The translations under genes were made by a program, and so were the position numbers. This document shows, piece by piece, positions 45,817 to 55,151 of a DNA stretch of 64,000 bases. The notes below the pieces were generated by a model that ran no database searches, was not told the origin of the DNA, and was given only the letters and a program-made list of their open reading frames with translations. The DNA lies in assembly GCF_022023855.1 (NCBI RefSeq), contig NZ_CP059449.1, positions 1,722,501 to 1,786,500 of the forward strand. The letters are read 5' to 3'. Position 1 is the stretch's first letter. Each line of letters begins with the position of its first letter. Origin of the DNA: Azospirillum brasilense (GTDB lineage: Bacteria > Pseudomonadota > Alphaproteobacteria > Azospirillales > Azospirillaceae).

Positions 45817-47286
45817 ATGGCGAAGGATTGCCCCCTCCCTGACCCTCCCCCGCTACGCAGGGGAGGGGAATTGTCCCTCTCCCGCCCAGCGGGGGAGGGA
45901 AGGGACCCGCGAAGCGGGAAGGGTGGGGGCACCGCCCCCGCCCCCCTCCTCACCATCCGCGCCATCGAGCTTTATGAACGCCCCGTCCGCTTCGTGAAGC
46001 CCTTCCGCTTCGGCAGCGTGACGGTGGAGGCGGCACCGCAGGCCTTCGTCCGCGCCCTGGTCCATGTGGACGGCGTCGGCGAGGCGTGGGGCAGCACCGC
46101 CGAGATGATGATGCCGAAGTGGTTCGACAAACGCCCGGACCGCAGCCCGGACGAGACGGTGGACGGCCTTCGCCGCTCCCTGCGCTTGGCCCGTGACGCC
46201 TACGCGACGGACCGGGCGGACACCGCCTTCGGCCATCACGCGGCGGCTTATGAGAGCCAGCGGGCGGCCTGCCGCGCCGCCGGGCTGCCCGACCTGACCG
46301 CCGCCTACGGGCCGGCGCTGATCGACAAGGCGGTGCTGGACGGGCTGCTGCGGGTTCTGGATACCGATTTCTTCTCCGGCATGCGGGACAACCGCGCCGG
46401 GATCGACGCGCGGCTGACGCCCGATCTGGCGGGGTTCGACCTGGACGGTTTCCTCGCCGGGCTGGAGCCACGGTCCCCCGTGGCGCTCCGCCACACGGTC
46501 GGGCTGCTCGACGAGCCGGAGGCCCTGCGCGACCTGCTGGCGCGGGAGCGGCTGGGCCGCTTCAAGATCAAGCTGGGCGGCGATCCGTCCGCCGACCTCA
46601 CGCGCTTGGCGGCGATCGCCGGCGTGCTGGACGCGGCGGCGGGCGACTACCGCGCCACGCTGGACGGCAACGAACAATATGCGGACGCTGCGGCCCTCGC
46701 CGCCTTCGTGGACGGGCTGGAACGCGATCCGGCGCTGACGGGCTTCCGCGGGCGCCTGCTCTACATCGAGCAGCCGGTGGCGCGGGAGCGTGCGCTGGAG
46801 GCGCCGTTGGGCGCGGTGGCCGGGCGCATCCCCTTCATCATCGACGAGTCCGACGACGGCTACAACGCCTTCCCGCGTGCCCGCGCCGCCGGCTACCGCG
46901 GTGTGTCGTCCAAGTCCTGCAAGGGCCTCTACAAGGCCGTCCTGAACCGGGCGCGCTGCGAGGCCTGGGGCGCGCCGCACTTCGTCGCCGCGGAGGACCT
47001 GACCTGTCAGGCCGGACTGGCGGTGCAGCAGGACACGGCGCTGGTCGCGCTGCTCGGCATCGCCGACGCGGAGCGCAACGGGCACCAGTACGGAAACGGC
47101 TTCGACGGAGCGCCGGAGGCCGACGCCTTCCTCGACGCGCATCCCGGCTTCTACACCCGGCGGGACGGCATCGTCCGCCTCGCCACGGCGGGCGGCAGCC
47201 TGCCGACCGAAACCCTGGCCGTCCCCGGCTTCGCCAGTGCGGCGCAGCCCCGGTGGGACCGCCTGTCCCCTCTGCAGAACGAATAA
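45817..47286 (+). CDS. Enolase-superfamily enzyme (mandelate racemase/muconate lactonizing type)
   Basis: The protein has about 489 residues. After an unusual N-terminus of about 40 Pro/Gly/Arg-rich residues encoded by a palindromic repeat, homology starts at LLTIRAIELYERPV. The barrel shows KIKLGG (Lys pair), LDGNEQY, YIEQPV and IIDESDDGYN for metal and general-base sites, and SSKSCKGLYKA near the end. The superfamily abstracts a proton alpha to a carboxylate, giving racemisation, dehydration or cycloisomerisation. The substrate is unknown; acid-sugar dehydration fits the cluster. An internal TTG at 45871, with a GGGGAGGGGAA site, could be the true start. Confidence 0.85.
   Translation: MAKDCPLPDPPPLRRGGELSLSRPAGEGRDPRSGKGGGTAPAPLLTIRAIELYERPVRFVKPFRFGSVTVEAAPQAFVRALVHVDGVGEAWGSTAEMMMPKWFDKRPDRSPDETVDGLRRSLRLARDAYATDRADTAFGHHAAAYESQRAACRAAGLPDLTAAYGPALIDKAVLDGLLRVLDTDFFSGMRDNRAGIDARLTPDLAGFDLDGFLAGLEPRSPVALRHTVGLLDEPEALRDLLARERLGRFKIKLGGDPSADLTRLAAIAGVLDAAAGDYRATLDGNEQYADAAALAAFVDGLERDPALTGFRGRLLYIEQPVARERALEAPLGAVAGRIPFIIDESDDGYNAFPRARAAGYRGVSSKSCKGLYKAVLNRARCEAWGAPHFVAAEDLTCQAGLAVQQDTALVALLGIADAERNGHQYGNGFDGAPEADAFLDAHPGFYTRRDGIVRLATAGGSLPTETLAVPGFASAAQPRWDRLSPLQNE
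45830..45930. repeat. Palindromic repeat, subtype A (copy 3), in the 5' end of the enolase-like gene
   Basis: About 101 bp with CCCTCCCCCGCT/AGCGGGGGAGGG hairpins and a GGACCCGCGAAGCGGGAAGG tail shared with the copy at 52238. It starts 13 bases after the ATG at 45817 and stays open in that frame. Confidence 0.85.
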
Positions 47287-47307
47287 TCCCCTAGGGAGTC
47301 CCCTGAC

Positions 47308-48459
47308 ATGAGCACGAAGCGCCTTGGGATCATCATGCATGGCGTGACCGGCCGCATGGGCATGAACCAGCACCTGATCCGGTCGATCCTCGCCATCCGG
47401 GCGCAAGGCGGCGTCACGCTGTCCGACGGGTCCCGCGTCATGCCGGACCCCATCCTGGTCGGGCGCAACGCCGAGAAGATCCGCGAGCTGGCCCAGCGCC
47501 ATGGTGTGGAACGCTGGACCGACAATCTGGACGCGGCCCTGGCCAACCCCGACGACACGATCTTCTTCGACGCCGGCACCACCCAGATGCGCCCGACGCT
47601 GCTGGAGGCGGCGATCCGCGCCGGCAAGCACGTCTATTGCGAGAAGCCCATCGCCACCAACCTGGAGGAGGCGCTACGCGTCGTCCGGCTGGCCGAGGAG
47701 GCCGGGGTGAAGAACGGCACCGTGCAGGACAAGCTGTTCCTGCCCGGCCTGCAGAAGCTGAAGATGCTGCGCGACAGCGGCTTCTTCGGAAAGATCCTCT
47801 CGGTGCGCGGCGAGTTCGGTTATTGGGTGTTCGAGGGCGACTGGCAGCCGGCGCAGCGCCCCTCCTGGAACTACCGGGAGGAGGACGGCGGCGGCATCAT
47901 CCTCGACATGGTCTGCCACTGGCGCTACGTGCTCGACAACCTGTTCGGGCAGGTCAAGAGCGTGTCCTGCCTGGGCGCCATCCACATCCCGGAACGCTGG
48001 GACGAGCAGGGCAAGCGCTATCAGGCCACCGCCGACGACGCGGCCTACGCCACCTTCGAGCTGGAGGGCGGCGTCATCGCCCACATCAACTCCTCCTGGG
48101 CGACGCGGGTGTACCGCGACGATCTGGTGACCTTCCAGGTGGACGGCACCCATGGCTCGGCCGTCGCGGGCCTGAGCGACTGCGTGATCCAGCCGCGCCA
48201 GGGCACGCCGCGCCCGGTGTGGAACCCGGACCAGAAGCAGACCATGGACTTCTACGCGACGTGGCAGCCGGTGCCCGACAACCAGCCGACCGACAACGGC
48301 TTCAAGACGCAGTGGGAATCCTTCATCCGCCACGTCGTCGAGGACGCCCCCTTCGACCACGGCCTGATCGAGGGCGCCAAGGGCGTGCAACTCGTCGAGG
48401 CCGCGCTGAAGAGCTGGAAGGAGCGCCGCTGGGTCGACGTTCCCTCGCTGACCGCCTGA
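47308..48459 (+). CDS. Gfo/Idh/MocA-family oxidoreductase
   Basis: The 383-residue NAD(P)-dependent enzyme has a [15 protein letters not shown] dinucleotide segment, unusually similar to the GxTGRMG of dihydrodipicolinate reductases, then the family EKP motif in [10 protein letters not shown] and a C-terminal alpha/beta domain with [18 protein letters not shown], whose Asp and His occupy catalytic positions of the inositol-dehydrogenase type. It oxidises a sugar or cyclitol hydroxyl in most relatives. It lies 21 bp after the enolase-like gene, with DUF993 15 bp downstream. Confidence 0.88.
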   Translation: MSTKRLGIIMHGVTGRMGMNQHLIRSILAIRAQGGVTLSDGSRVMPDPILVGRNAEKIRELAQRHGVERWTDNLDAALANPDDTIFFDAGTTQMRPTLLEAAIRAGKHVYCEKPIATNLEEALRVVRLAEEAGVKNGTVQDKLFLPGLQKLKMLRDSGFFGKILSVRGEFGYWVFEGDWQPAQRPSWNYREEDGGGIILDMVCHWRYVLDNLFGQVKSVSCLGAIHIPERWDEQGKRYQATADDAAYATFELEGGVIAHINSSWATRVYRDDLVTFQVDGTHGSAVAGLSDCVIQPRQGTPRPVWNPDQKQTMDFYATWQPVPDNQPTDNGFKTQWESFIRHVVEDAPFDHGLIEGAKGVQLVEAALKSWKERRWVDVPSLTA

Positions 48460-48474
48460 CCGGAGACTCCGTCC

Positions 48475-49647
48475 ATGGCACTGACCATAAAGCTGCCGCG
48501 CGCCGACCGCTCGCTGGAAAGCTACGAGGTCGCCCCGGCGCGGGGCTTCCCCGCCCGCACCGACCGGCCCTTGAACCGCGTGGCCTATGCCGCCGCGCAC
48601 ATGGTGGCCGACCCGCTGGCCGACAACGATCCCTGGCTGACCCCGGCCATCGACTGGGACCGGACCATCGCCTTCCGCGAGCATTTGTGGGACCTGGGCT
48701 TCGGCGTCGCCGAGGCGATGGACACCGCGCAGCGCGGCATGGGGCTGGACTGGAACGCCTCGCTGGAGCTGATCCGGCGCTCCCTGACCGCGGCGAAGAC
48801 GCGCGGCAACGCGCTGATCGCCTGCGGGGCCGGCACCGACCATCTGGCGCCGGAGGACGCCCGCTCGCTCGACGACGTGATCCGCGCCTATGAGACTCAG
48901 GTCGCCGCGGTCGAGGATCTCGGCGGGCGGGTGATCCTGATGGCGTCGCGGGCGCTCGCCCGCGTGGCCAAGGGGCCGGAGGATTACGTCCGCGTCTACA
49001 GCCGCATCCTCTCCCAGGTGCGCAGCCCGGTGATCCTTCACTGGCTGGGCGACATGTTCGACCCGGCGCTGGCCGGCTATTGGGGGACGGACGATTTCCC
49101 GGTGGCGCTCGACACGGCGGTCGGCATCATCAACGACTTCGCGGCCAAGGTCGACGGGGTGAAGGTCTCCCTGCTCGACAAGGATAAGGAGATCGTCATG
49201 CGCCGCCGTCTGGCCCCCGGCGTGCGCATGTACACCGGCGACGACTTCAACTACGCGGAGCTGATCGCCGGCGACGCGGAGGGCCATTCCGACGCGCTGC
49301 TGGGCATCTTCGACGCCATCGCCCCGGCGGCGGCGGCGGCGCTCGCCGAACTGGCGGCGGGCGAGGAGGGGCGCTTCCACGAGATTCTGGAGCCGACCGT
49401 CCCGCTGTCCCGCCACATCTTCAAGGCGCCGACCCGCTTCTACAAGACCGGGGTGGTCTTCATGGCCTACCTGAACGGCCACCAGGACCATTTCACGATG
49501 ATCGGCGGGCAGGAGGGCACGCGCTCCACCTTGCATCTGGCCGAGATTTTCCGGCTGGCCGACAAGGCCGGGCTGCTGCGCGACCCGGAGGAAGCGGTGT
49601 GGCGCATGGCCGACGTCCTGGCCGTCCGCGGCATCGAGGCGGTGTGA
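48475..49647 (+). CDS. DUF993 / dihydrodipicolinate synthase-like protein
   Basis: The 390-residue protein matches the DUF993 pattern: AIDWDRTIAFREHLWDLGFGVAEAMDTAQRGMGLDW, here given in outline, with a TIM barrel suggested by IACGAGTDHL, VILMASRALA and VILHWLGDMFDPAL. The Lys in VDGVKVSLLD is the likely Schiff-base residue by analogy with the DapA superfamily. The family is of unknown reaction, possibly a retro-aldol cleavage. It sits fourth among the enzyme-coding genes of this cluster and probably acts on the product of the oxidoreductase. Confidence 0.85.
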   Translation: MALTIKLPRADRSLESYEVAPARGFPARTDRPLNRVAYAAAHMVADPLADNDPWLTPAIDWDRTIAFREHLWDLGFGVAEAMDTAQRGMGLDWNASLELIRRSLTAAKTRGNALIACGAGTDHLAPEDARSLDDVIRAYETQVAAVEDLGGRVILMASRALARVAKGPEDYVRVYSRILSQVRSPVILHWLGDMFDPALAGYWGTDDFPVALDTAVGIINDFAAKVDGVKVSLLDKDKEIVMRRRLAPGVRMYTGDDFNYAELIAGDAEGHSDALLGIFDAIAPAAAAALAELAAGEEGRFHEILEPTVPLSRHIFKAPTRFYKTGVVFMAYLNGHQDHFTMIGGQEGTRSTLHLAEIFRLADKAGLLRDPEEAVWRMADVLAVRGIEAV

Positions 49648-49656
49648 GGGGATAAG

Positions 49657-49778
49657 CCCTTCTCCCCTCTGGGGAGAGGGTGGCGCCAAAGGCGCCGGGT
49701 GAGGGGGATGCGCGTGGCGGCAGGTTCGGCACAAGCGCACCCCCCTCACCCTGACCCTCTCCCCAGAGGGGAGAGGGA
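49657..49778. repeat. Palindromic repeat, subtype B (copy 2)
   Basis: About 122 bp with CCCTCTGGGGAGAGGG ends, a GGCGCC hairpin inside and the loop GGCGGCAGGTTCGGCACA that matches the copy inside pcs at all but one base. It lies between the DUF993 and TIM-barrel genes. Confidence 0.87.
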
Positions 49779-49803
49779 TGAGATTGATAAGGGACTCCAA
49801 ATC

Positions 49804-50667
49804 ATGCGCGACTTCTCCGGCGATCATCGCTGGCTGTCCATCAACACGGCCACGGTGCGCAAGCAGGGCGACCTGCTGCAGATCTTCGACGCCTGCGCCC
49901 GCCAGGGCATCCGCGCCGTCTCCCCCTGGCGGGATCAGGTGGCCGCGGTGGGGCCGGACCGCGCTGTCCGGGCCGTGAAGGAGCTGGGGCTGGAACTATC
50001 CGGCTATTGCCGCGGCGGCATGTTCCCCGCCGACCCCGACCGCCGGGCCGAGGTGCGCGACGACAACCGCCGCGCGGTGGACGAGGCGGTGGCGCTGGGC
50101 GCCCCCTGCCTTGTGCTGGTGGTCGGCGGGCTGCCGCAATTCTCCCGCCCCGGCTCCCCGCCGTCCAAGGACATCGCGCTGGCCCGCGCCCAGGTGGAGG
50201 ACGGCATCGCCGAGTTGCTGGAGCACGCCCGCGGCGCCGGGATGCCGCTCGCCATCGAGCCGCTGCATCCGATGTACGCCGCCGACCGCGCCTGCGTGAA
50301 CACGATGCGCCACGCGCTCGACCTCTGCGACCGGCTGGACCCACAGGGAACCGGAGCGCTGGGAGTGGCGTTGGACGTCTACCACGTCTGGTGGGACCCG
50401 GAGCTGGAGGCGCAGATCCGCCGGGCGGGCCGGGATCGCCTGTGTGCCTTCCATGTGTGCGATTGGCTGGTGCCGACCGCCGACCTGCTGGAGGATCGCG
50501 GCATGATGGGCGATGGAATGATCGACATCCCAATGATCCGTGGCTGGGTGGAAGCCGTTGGATTCCAAGGCTATTCCGAGGTCGAAATATTCTCGCGCCG
50601 GTGGTGGGCACGACCTTTGGATGAGGTGCTGTCGGTCTGTGTCGAACGGCATCGGTCTTCGGTGTGA
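49804..50667 (+). CDS. Sugar phosphate isomerase/epimerase (xylose isomerase-like TIM barrel)
   Basis: The 287-residue AP endonuclease 2-family barrel shows likely metal ligands in LAIEPLHPMYAADR (Glu), GVALDVYHVWWDP (Asp and His), AFHVCDW (His) and YSEVEIFS (Glu). Enzymes of this type epimerise or isomerise sugars and inosose, or dehydrate ketoacids. It is the last gene of the cluster, 156 bp after DUF993 with a palindromic repeat between, and ends before the urtA promoter. Confidence 0.87.
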   Translation: MRDFSGDHRWLSINTATVRKQGDLLQIFDACARQGIRAVSPWRDQVAAVGPDRAVRAVKELGLELSGYCRGGMFPADPDRRAEVRDDNRRAVDEAVALGAPCLVLVVGGLPQFSRPGSPPSKDIALARAQVEDGIAELLEHARGAGMPLAIEPLHPMYAADRACVNTMRHALDLCDRLDPQGTGALGVALDVYHVWWDPELEAQIRRAGRDRLCAFHVCDWLVPTADLLEDRGMMGDGMIDIPMIRGWVEAVGFQGYSEVEIFSRRWWARPLDEVLSVCVERHRSSV

Positions 50668-50805
50668 AGCGGCGCCTAAAAAGCAGTCATTCTGGCAGAA
50701 ATGAGTAAAATTTAATCATAAAAGAGTGACATGCATAATTCGTAAGCGAATGCTGGGCTGTAAATCGCTGCGGATTCCCTGACCCGTCTTCCTGAAAACC
50801 CGTTG

Positions 50806-50820
50806 TGGCATCACATTTGC
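50806..50820 (+). promoter_or_regulatory. Sigma-54 promoter of the urt operon
   Basis: TGGCATCACATTTGC has GG and GC separated by exactly 10 bases, as in the -24/-12 consensus TGGCAC-N5-TTGC. It lies 60 bases before the urtA start. Confidence 0.75.
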
Positions 50821-50879
50821 GAAGGACACCCCGGGGCGCCTGAGGCGGGCGCCAGACCAAAGAACGGGGGGTATTCACA

Positions 50880-52199
50880 ATGTTCAAGACGGGGTTCCAG
50901 TCGGGCTTCAAGACCGGTCGCACCCTTGCGGCGGCCGCCGGTCTTGCCGTCACGTTCGCCGCGGGCTTCGCCGCCCCGGCGTCGGCCCAGGACACCATCA
51001 AGGTCGGCATCCTCCATTCCCTGTCGGGCACCATGGCGATCAGCGAGACCACGCTGAAGGACGTCATGCTGATGCTCATCGAAGAGCAGAACAAGAAGGG
51101 CGGCGTTCTCGGCAAGAAGCTGGAGCCGGTCGTCGTCGATCCCGCCTCCAACTGGCCCCTGTTCGCCGAAAAGGCCCGCGAGCTGGTCAGCAAGGACAAG
51201 GTGGCCGCGGTGTTCGGCTGCTGGACCTCGGTCAGCCGCAAGTCCGTCCTGCCGGTGTTCGAGGAGCTGAACAGCATCCTGTTCTACCCGGTGCAGTATG
51301 AAGGCGAGGAGTCCTCGCGCAACGTCTTCTACACCGGCGCCGCCCCGAACCAGCAGGCGATCCCCGCCGTCGACTATCTGGCGGCGACCGAAGGCGTGCA
51401 GCGCTGGGTGCTGGCCGGCACCGACTACGTCTACCCGCGCACGACCAACAAGATCCTGGAAACCTACCTGAAGTCCAAGGGCGTGAAGTCCGAGGACATC
51501 ATGATCAACTACACCCCATTCGGCCATTCCGACTGGCAGAACATCGTCGCCGACATCAAGAAGTTCGGCTCCGCCGGCAAGAAGACCGCGGTTGTCTCGA
51601 CCATCAATGGCGACGCCAACGTCCCCTTCTACAAGGAGCTGGGCAACCAGGGCGTCAAGGCGCAGGACATTCCAGTCGTCGCCTTCTCCGTGGGTGAAGA
51701 GGAACTGGCCGGCATCGACACGAAGCCGCTGGTCGGCCATCTCGCCGCCTGGAACTACTTCATGTCGGTGGACACGCCGGAGAACAGCGACTTCATCAAG
51801 AAGTGGCAGGCCTTCACCAAGAACGACAAGCGCGTCACCAACGACCCGATGGAAGCCCACTACATCGGCTTTAACATGTGGGTGAAGGCGGTCGAGAAGG
51901 CCGGCACCACCGACAGCAACGCGGTGATCGACAGCCTCGTCGGCGTGTCCGTCCCGAACCTGACTGGCGGCTACTCGGCCATGCTGCCGAACCACCACAT
52001 CACCAAGCCGGTGCTGATCGGCGAGGTGCAGGAGAACGGCCAGTTCGAGACCGTCTCCAAGACGCCGGGCCTTGTGGTTGGCGACGAGTGGTCGGACTTC
52101 CTGCCGGACAGCAAGGACCTGATCTCCGATTGGCGCGCCCCGATGTCCTGCGGCAACTTCAACGTGAAGACCGGCAAGTGCGGCGGCAAGGGGTCGTGA
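50880..52199 (+). CDS. urtA: Urea ABC transporter substrate-binding protein
   Basis: The 439-residue periplasmic protein has a signal peptide ending in ASAQD and the UrtA fold (Peripla_BP_5-like): IKVGILHSLSGTMAISE, GCWTSVSRKSVLPVFEE, LFYPVQYEGEESSRNV and NYFMSVDTPEN. The FYPVQYEGEE stretch is a hallmark of urea-binding members. It opens urtABCDE behind a sigma-54 promoter, which suggests induction by nitrogen limitation. No urease genes are in this window. Confidence 0.95.
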   Translation: MFKTGFQSGFKTGRTLAAAAGLAVTFAAGFAAPASAQDTIKVGILHSLSGTMAISETTLKDVMLMLIEEQNKKGGVLGKKLEPVVVDPASNWPLFAEKARELVSKDKVAAVFGCWTSVSRKSVLPVFEELNSILFYPVQYEGEESSRNVFYTGAAPNQQAIPAVDYLAATEGVQRWVLAGTDYVYPRTTNKILETYLKSKGVKSEDIMINYTPFGHSDWQNIVADIKKFGSAGKKTAVVSTINGDANVPFYKELGNQGVKAQDIPVVAFSVGEEELAGIDTKPLVGHLAAWNYFMSVDTPENSDFIKKWQAFTKNDKRVTNDPMEAHYIGFNMWVKAVEKAGTTDSNAVIDSLVGVSVPNLTGGYSAMLPNHHITKPVLIGEVQENGQFETVSKTPGLVVGDEWSDFLPDSKDLISDWRAPMSCGNFNVKTGKCGGKGS

Positions 52200-52237
52200 G
52201 GACTGCCTGAACGCCTTTCGGTAACTGTCTGCGTGAT

Positions 52238-52341
52238 GCCCCCACCCTAACCCTCCCCCGCTGGGCGGGGGAGGGGACTATGGTTCCCTCTCCTGCGAAG
52301 CGGGGGAGGGAAGGGGCCCGCGAAGCGGGAAGGGTGGGGGC
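52238..52341. repeat. Palindromic repeat, subtype A (copy 4), between urtA and urtB
   Basis: About 104 bp with CCCCCACCCTAACCCTCCCC at the left and GGGAAGGGTGGGGG at the right, enclosing hairpins; the right part matches the copy at 45830. Confidence 0.85.
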
Positions 52342-52397
52342 AACCCCTTCCCACTCAAAACGCCCCCAACGACTTCCGACACATCACAGGAACCGCG

Positions 52398-54002
52398 ATG
52401 CACCGCGCATTCTGCTGGCTGCTGGCCGCGTTTCTGGCGCTGGCCGCACCCGCCGCTTTTGCCGCCGATCTGGCCCCGCTGGTCCGTGGCCTGGGCGCCG
52501 GCAACTACGCCGAGACCGAAAAGGCCCTCGCCGGGCTGGCCGAAACCGGCGATCCCGCCGTCGTGCCGGTGATCGAGGCCCTACAGGCCGGCGACCTGCA
52601 CGTCCGCAAGGCGGACGGCGCCGTGGTCGTCGCCAAGCGCGCCGGCAGCGGCTACGCCCTGACCGACCCGCTGACCGGCGCCGCGCTGGGCGAGGCGGAC
52701 CGCAACGCGGTCGAGAAGATCCGCATCAACAACGCTCTGCGCCGCACGATCAGCGCGACGCTCGGCGCGCTCACCTTGATGAGCCCCGACGCCAACACGC
52801 GCCGGCAGGCCGCCGAGGCGGTGTTCAAGAGCCGCGACGCCAACGCGCTGGACGCGCTGAACACGGCTCTGGCCAAGGAAACCGACGAGCGTGTCCGTCG
52901 CGCGATGACCCAGGCGCGGGCCTCCGTCCTGCTGGCCGGGGACGCGCCCGACGCCGACAAGATCGCCGCCATCGCGGTGCTTCAGGAGCGCGGCGACCAG
53001 GACGCGCGGGCCCTGCTGAACGGCGCTGCCAACACTGGAAGCGACGCGGTGAAGGACGCGGCGACGAAGGCCATCGCGTCCGTCGAGCAGCGGCTCGCCC
53101 TGTGGGGTGCCGCGCAGAACCTGTGGTACGGCCTGTCGCTCGGCTCGGTGCTGCTGCTGGCGGCGATCGGGCTGGCCGTCACCTTCGGCGTCATGGGCGT
53201 CATCAACATGGCGCATGGCGAGATGGTGATGATCGGCGCCTACGCCACCTTCCTGGTGCAGGAGGCCTTCCGCCAGTGGGCGCCGGGCCTGTTCGATTTC
53301 TCCATCCTGGTGGCTCTGCCCGTCGCCTTCCTGGTTTCCGGCGCGGTCGGCGTCGCCATCGAGCGCAGCGTGATCCGCTGGCTCTACGGGCGTCCGCTGG
53401 AGACGCTGCTGGCGACCTGGGGCCTGTCGCTGGCGCTCCAGCAGGCGGTGCGCTCCATCTTCGGGCCGACGAACCGCGAGGTCGGCGCCCCCTCCTGGAT
53501 GTCCGGCGCCTTCGAGCTGGGCGGGTTGACCATCACCTACGGGCGGCTGTGGATCGTCGTCTTCGCCTTCCTCGTCTTCGGCGCGCTGCTGGTGGCGCTG
53601 CGCAAGACGTGGTTCGGGCTGAGCATCCGCGCCGTCACCCAGAACCGCAGCATGGCCAACGCCATGGGTATCCGCACCGCGCGGGTGGACGCGCTGACCT
53701 TCGGGCTCGGCTCCGGCATCGCCGGGCTGGCCGGCGTGGCGCTGAGCCAGATCGACAACGTCAGCCCCAACCTGGGCCAGGGCTACATCATTGACAGCTT
53801 CATGGTCGTGGTGTTCGGCGGGGTGGGCAACCTGTGGGGCACGCTGGTCGGCGCGCTGGCGCTCGGCGGCGTCAACAAGTTCCTGGAGCCCTACGCGGGC
53901 GCGGTGCTGGGCAAGATCCTGGTGCTGATCTTCATCATCCTGTTCATCCAACGGCGTCCGCGCGGCCTGTTCGCGCTGAAGGGCCGGGCGGTGGAGGCCT
54001 GA
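52398..54002 (+). CDS. urtB: Urea ABC transporter permease UrtB
   Basis: The 534-residue protein has a signal peptide and an extracytoplasmic HEAT-like helical region of about 220 residues (DPAVVPVIEALQAGD onward), as in most proteobacterial UrtB. The LivH-type permease domain follows: FGVMGVINMAHGEMVMIGAY, QNRSMANAMGIRTARVDAL and FGGVGNLWGTLVGA. It forms the channel with UrtC, whose gene starts 4 bases after its stop codon. A palindromic repeat separates it from urtA. Confidence 0.95.
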   Translation: MHRAFCWLLAAFLALAAPAAFAADLAPLVRGLGAGNYAETEKALAGLAETGDPAVVPVIEALQAGDLHVRKADGAVVVAKRAGSGYALTDPLTGAALGEADRNAVEKIRINNALRRTISATLGALTLMSPDANTRRQAAEAVFKSRDANALDALNTALAKETDERVRRAMTQARASVLLAGDAPDADKIAAIAVLQERGDQDARALLNGAANTGSDAVKDAATKAIASVEQRLALWGAAQNLWYGLSLGSVLLLAAIGLAVTFGVMGVINMAHGEMVMIGAYATFLVQEAFRQWAPGLFDFSILVALPVAFLVSGAVGVAIERSVIRWLYGRPLETLLATWGLSLALQQAVRSIFGPTNREVGAPSWMSGAFELGGLTITYGRLWIVVFAFLVFGALLVALRKTWFGLSIRAVTQNRSMANAMGIRTARVDALTFGLGSGIAGLAGVALSQIDNVSPNLGQGYIIDSFMVVVFGGVGNLWGTLVGALALGGVNKFLEPYAGAVLGKILVLIFIILFIQRRPRGLFALKGRAVEA

Positions 54003-54006
54003 TCCG

Positions 54007-55146
54007 ATGCTGACCCGTTTCTTCCTGATGGGCCTCGACAAGAAGGCCGGCGTGCTGCTGACCGTCCTGGCGGTGCTGGCCGTGGCGGTGCCGTTCATGG
54101 CGCTGGGCACCGCCCCGGATTCGCCCTGGCACCTGTCCACCCACACGGTGGCGCTGCTCGGCAAATACCTGTGCTTCGCCCTGCTGGCGCTGTCGCTCGA
54201 TCTCGTCTGGGGCTTCGTCGGCATCCTGTCGCTGGGCCACGCCGCCTTCTTCACGCTCGGCGGCTACGCCATGGGCATGTATCTGATGCGGCAGATCGGC
54301 TCGCGCGGCGTCTACGGCAACGCCGACCTGCCGGACTTCATGGTCTTCCTGAACTGGACGGAGCTGCCCTGGTACTGGCACGGCTTCGACCAGTTCTGGT
54401 TCGCCGCGATCATGGTGATGCTGGTGCCGGGCCTGCTGGCCTTCGCCTTCGGCTGGTTCGCCTTCCGCTCGCGCGTAACCGGCGTCTATCTGTCGATCAT
54501 CACGCAGGCGATGACCTTCGCGCTGATGCTGGCCTTCTTCCGCAACGACATGGGGCTCGGCGGCAACAACGGCCTGACCGACTTCAAGGAGATCCTGGGT
54601 TTCGACATCCAGGCCGCCTCGACCCGCGTCGGGCTGTTCGTGGCGACGGTGGTGGCGCTGGCGGCCGGCTACATCCTGGCGTCGGCCGTGGTGGCGTCCA
54701 AGCTGGGCAAGGTGCTGATCGCCGTGCGCGACGCGGAGAGCCGGGTGCGCTTCCTGGGCTACGAGACCGACCGCTACAAGCTGTTCGCCTGGACGCTGTC
54801 GGCCTGCATGGCCGGCGTGGCGGGGGCGCTCTACGTGCCGCAGGTCGGCATCATCAACCCGTCGGAATTCTCCCCCGCCAGCAGCATCGAGGCGGTGATC
54901 TGGGTCGCCGTCGGCGGGCGCGGCACGCTGGCCGGGCCGGTGCTGGGCGCGGTGCTGGTGAATTTCGGCAAGAGCTACTTCACGGCGGCGCTGCCGGAGC
55001 TGTGGCTGTTCGCGCTGGGCGGCCTGTTCGTCCTGGTCACGCTGTTCCTGCCCAAGGGCATTCTGGGTCTGGCGGCGCAGCTCCGCGACCGGCTGCCGGG
55101 GCGCGCCACGGTCACCGCCAAGCCGGCGGACCAGAAGGGGGTCTGA
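54007..55146 (+). CDS. urtC: Urea ABC transporter permease UrtC
   Basis: The 379-residue LivM-type permease carries DLVWGFVGILSLGHAAFFTL, SRVTGVYLSIITQAMTFAL, NGLTDFKEILGF and WVAVGGRGTLAGPVLGA. About ten membrane segments are expected. It pairs with UrtB; urtD starts 5 bases after its stop. Confidence 0.95.
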   Translation: MLTRFFLMGLDKKAGVLLTVLAVLAVAVPFMALGTAPDSPWHLSTHTVALLGKYLCFALLALSLDLVWGFVGILSLGHAAFFTLGGYAMGMYLMRQIGSRGVYGNADLPDFMVFLNWTELPWYWHGFDQFWFAAIMVMLVPGLLAFAFGWFAFRSRVTGVYLSIITQAMTFALMLAFFRNDMGLGGNNGLTDFKEILGFDIQAASTRVGLFVATVVALAAGYILASAVVASKLGKVLIAVRDAESRVRFLGYETDRYKLFAWTLSACMAGVAGALYVPQVGIINPSEFSPASSIEAVIWVAVGGRGTLAGPVLGAVLVNFGKSYFTAALPELWLFALGGLFVLVTLFLPKGILGLAAQLRDRLPGRATVTAKPADQKGV

Positions 55147-55151
55147 GAGAC

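Noticed and set aside
50668..50805. NtrC enhancer sites before urtA
   Set aside because: No good match to the TGCAC...GTGCA palindrome was seen; only an imperfect repeat is present.
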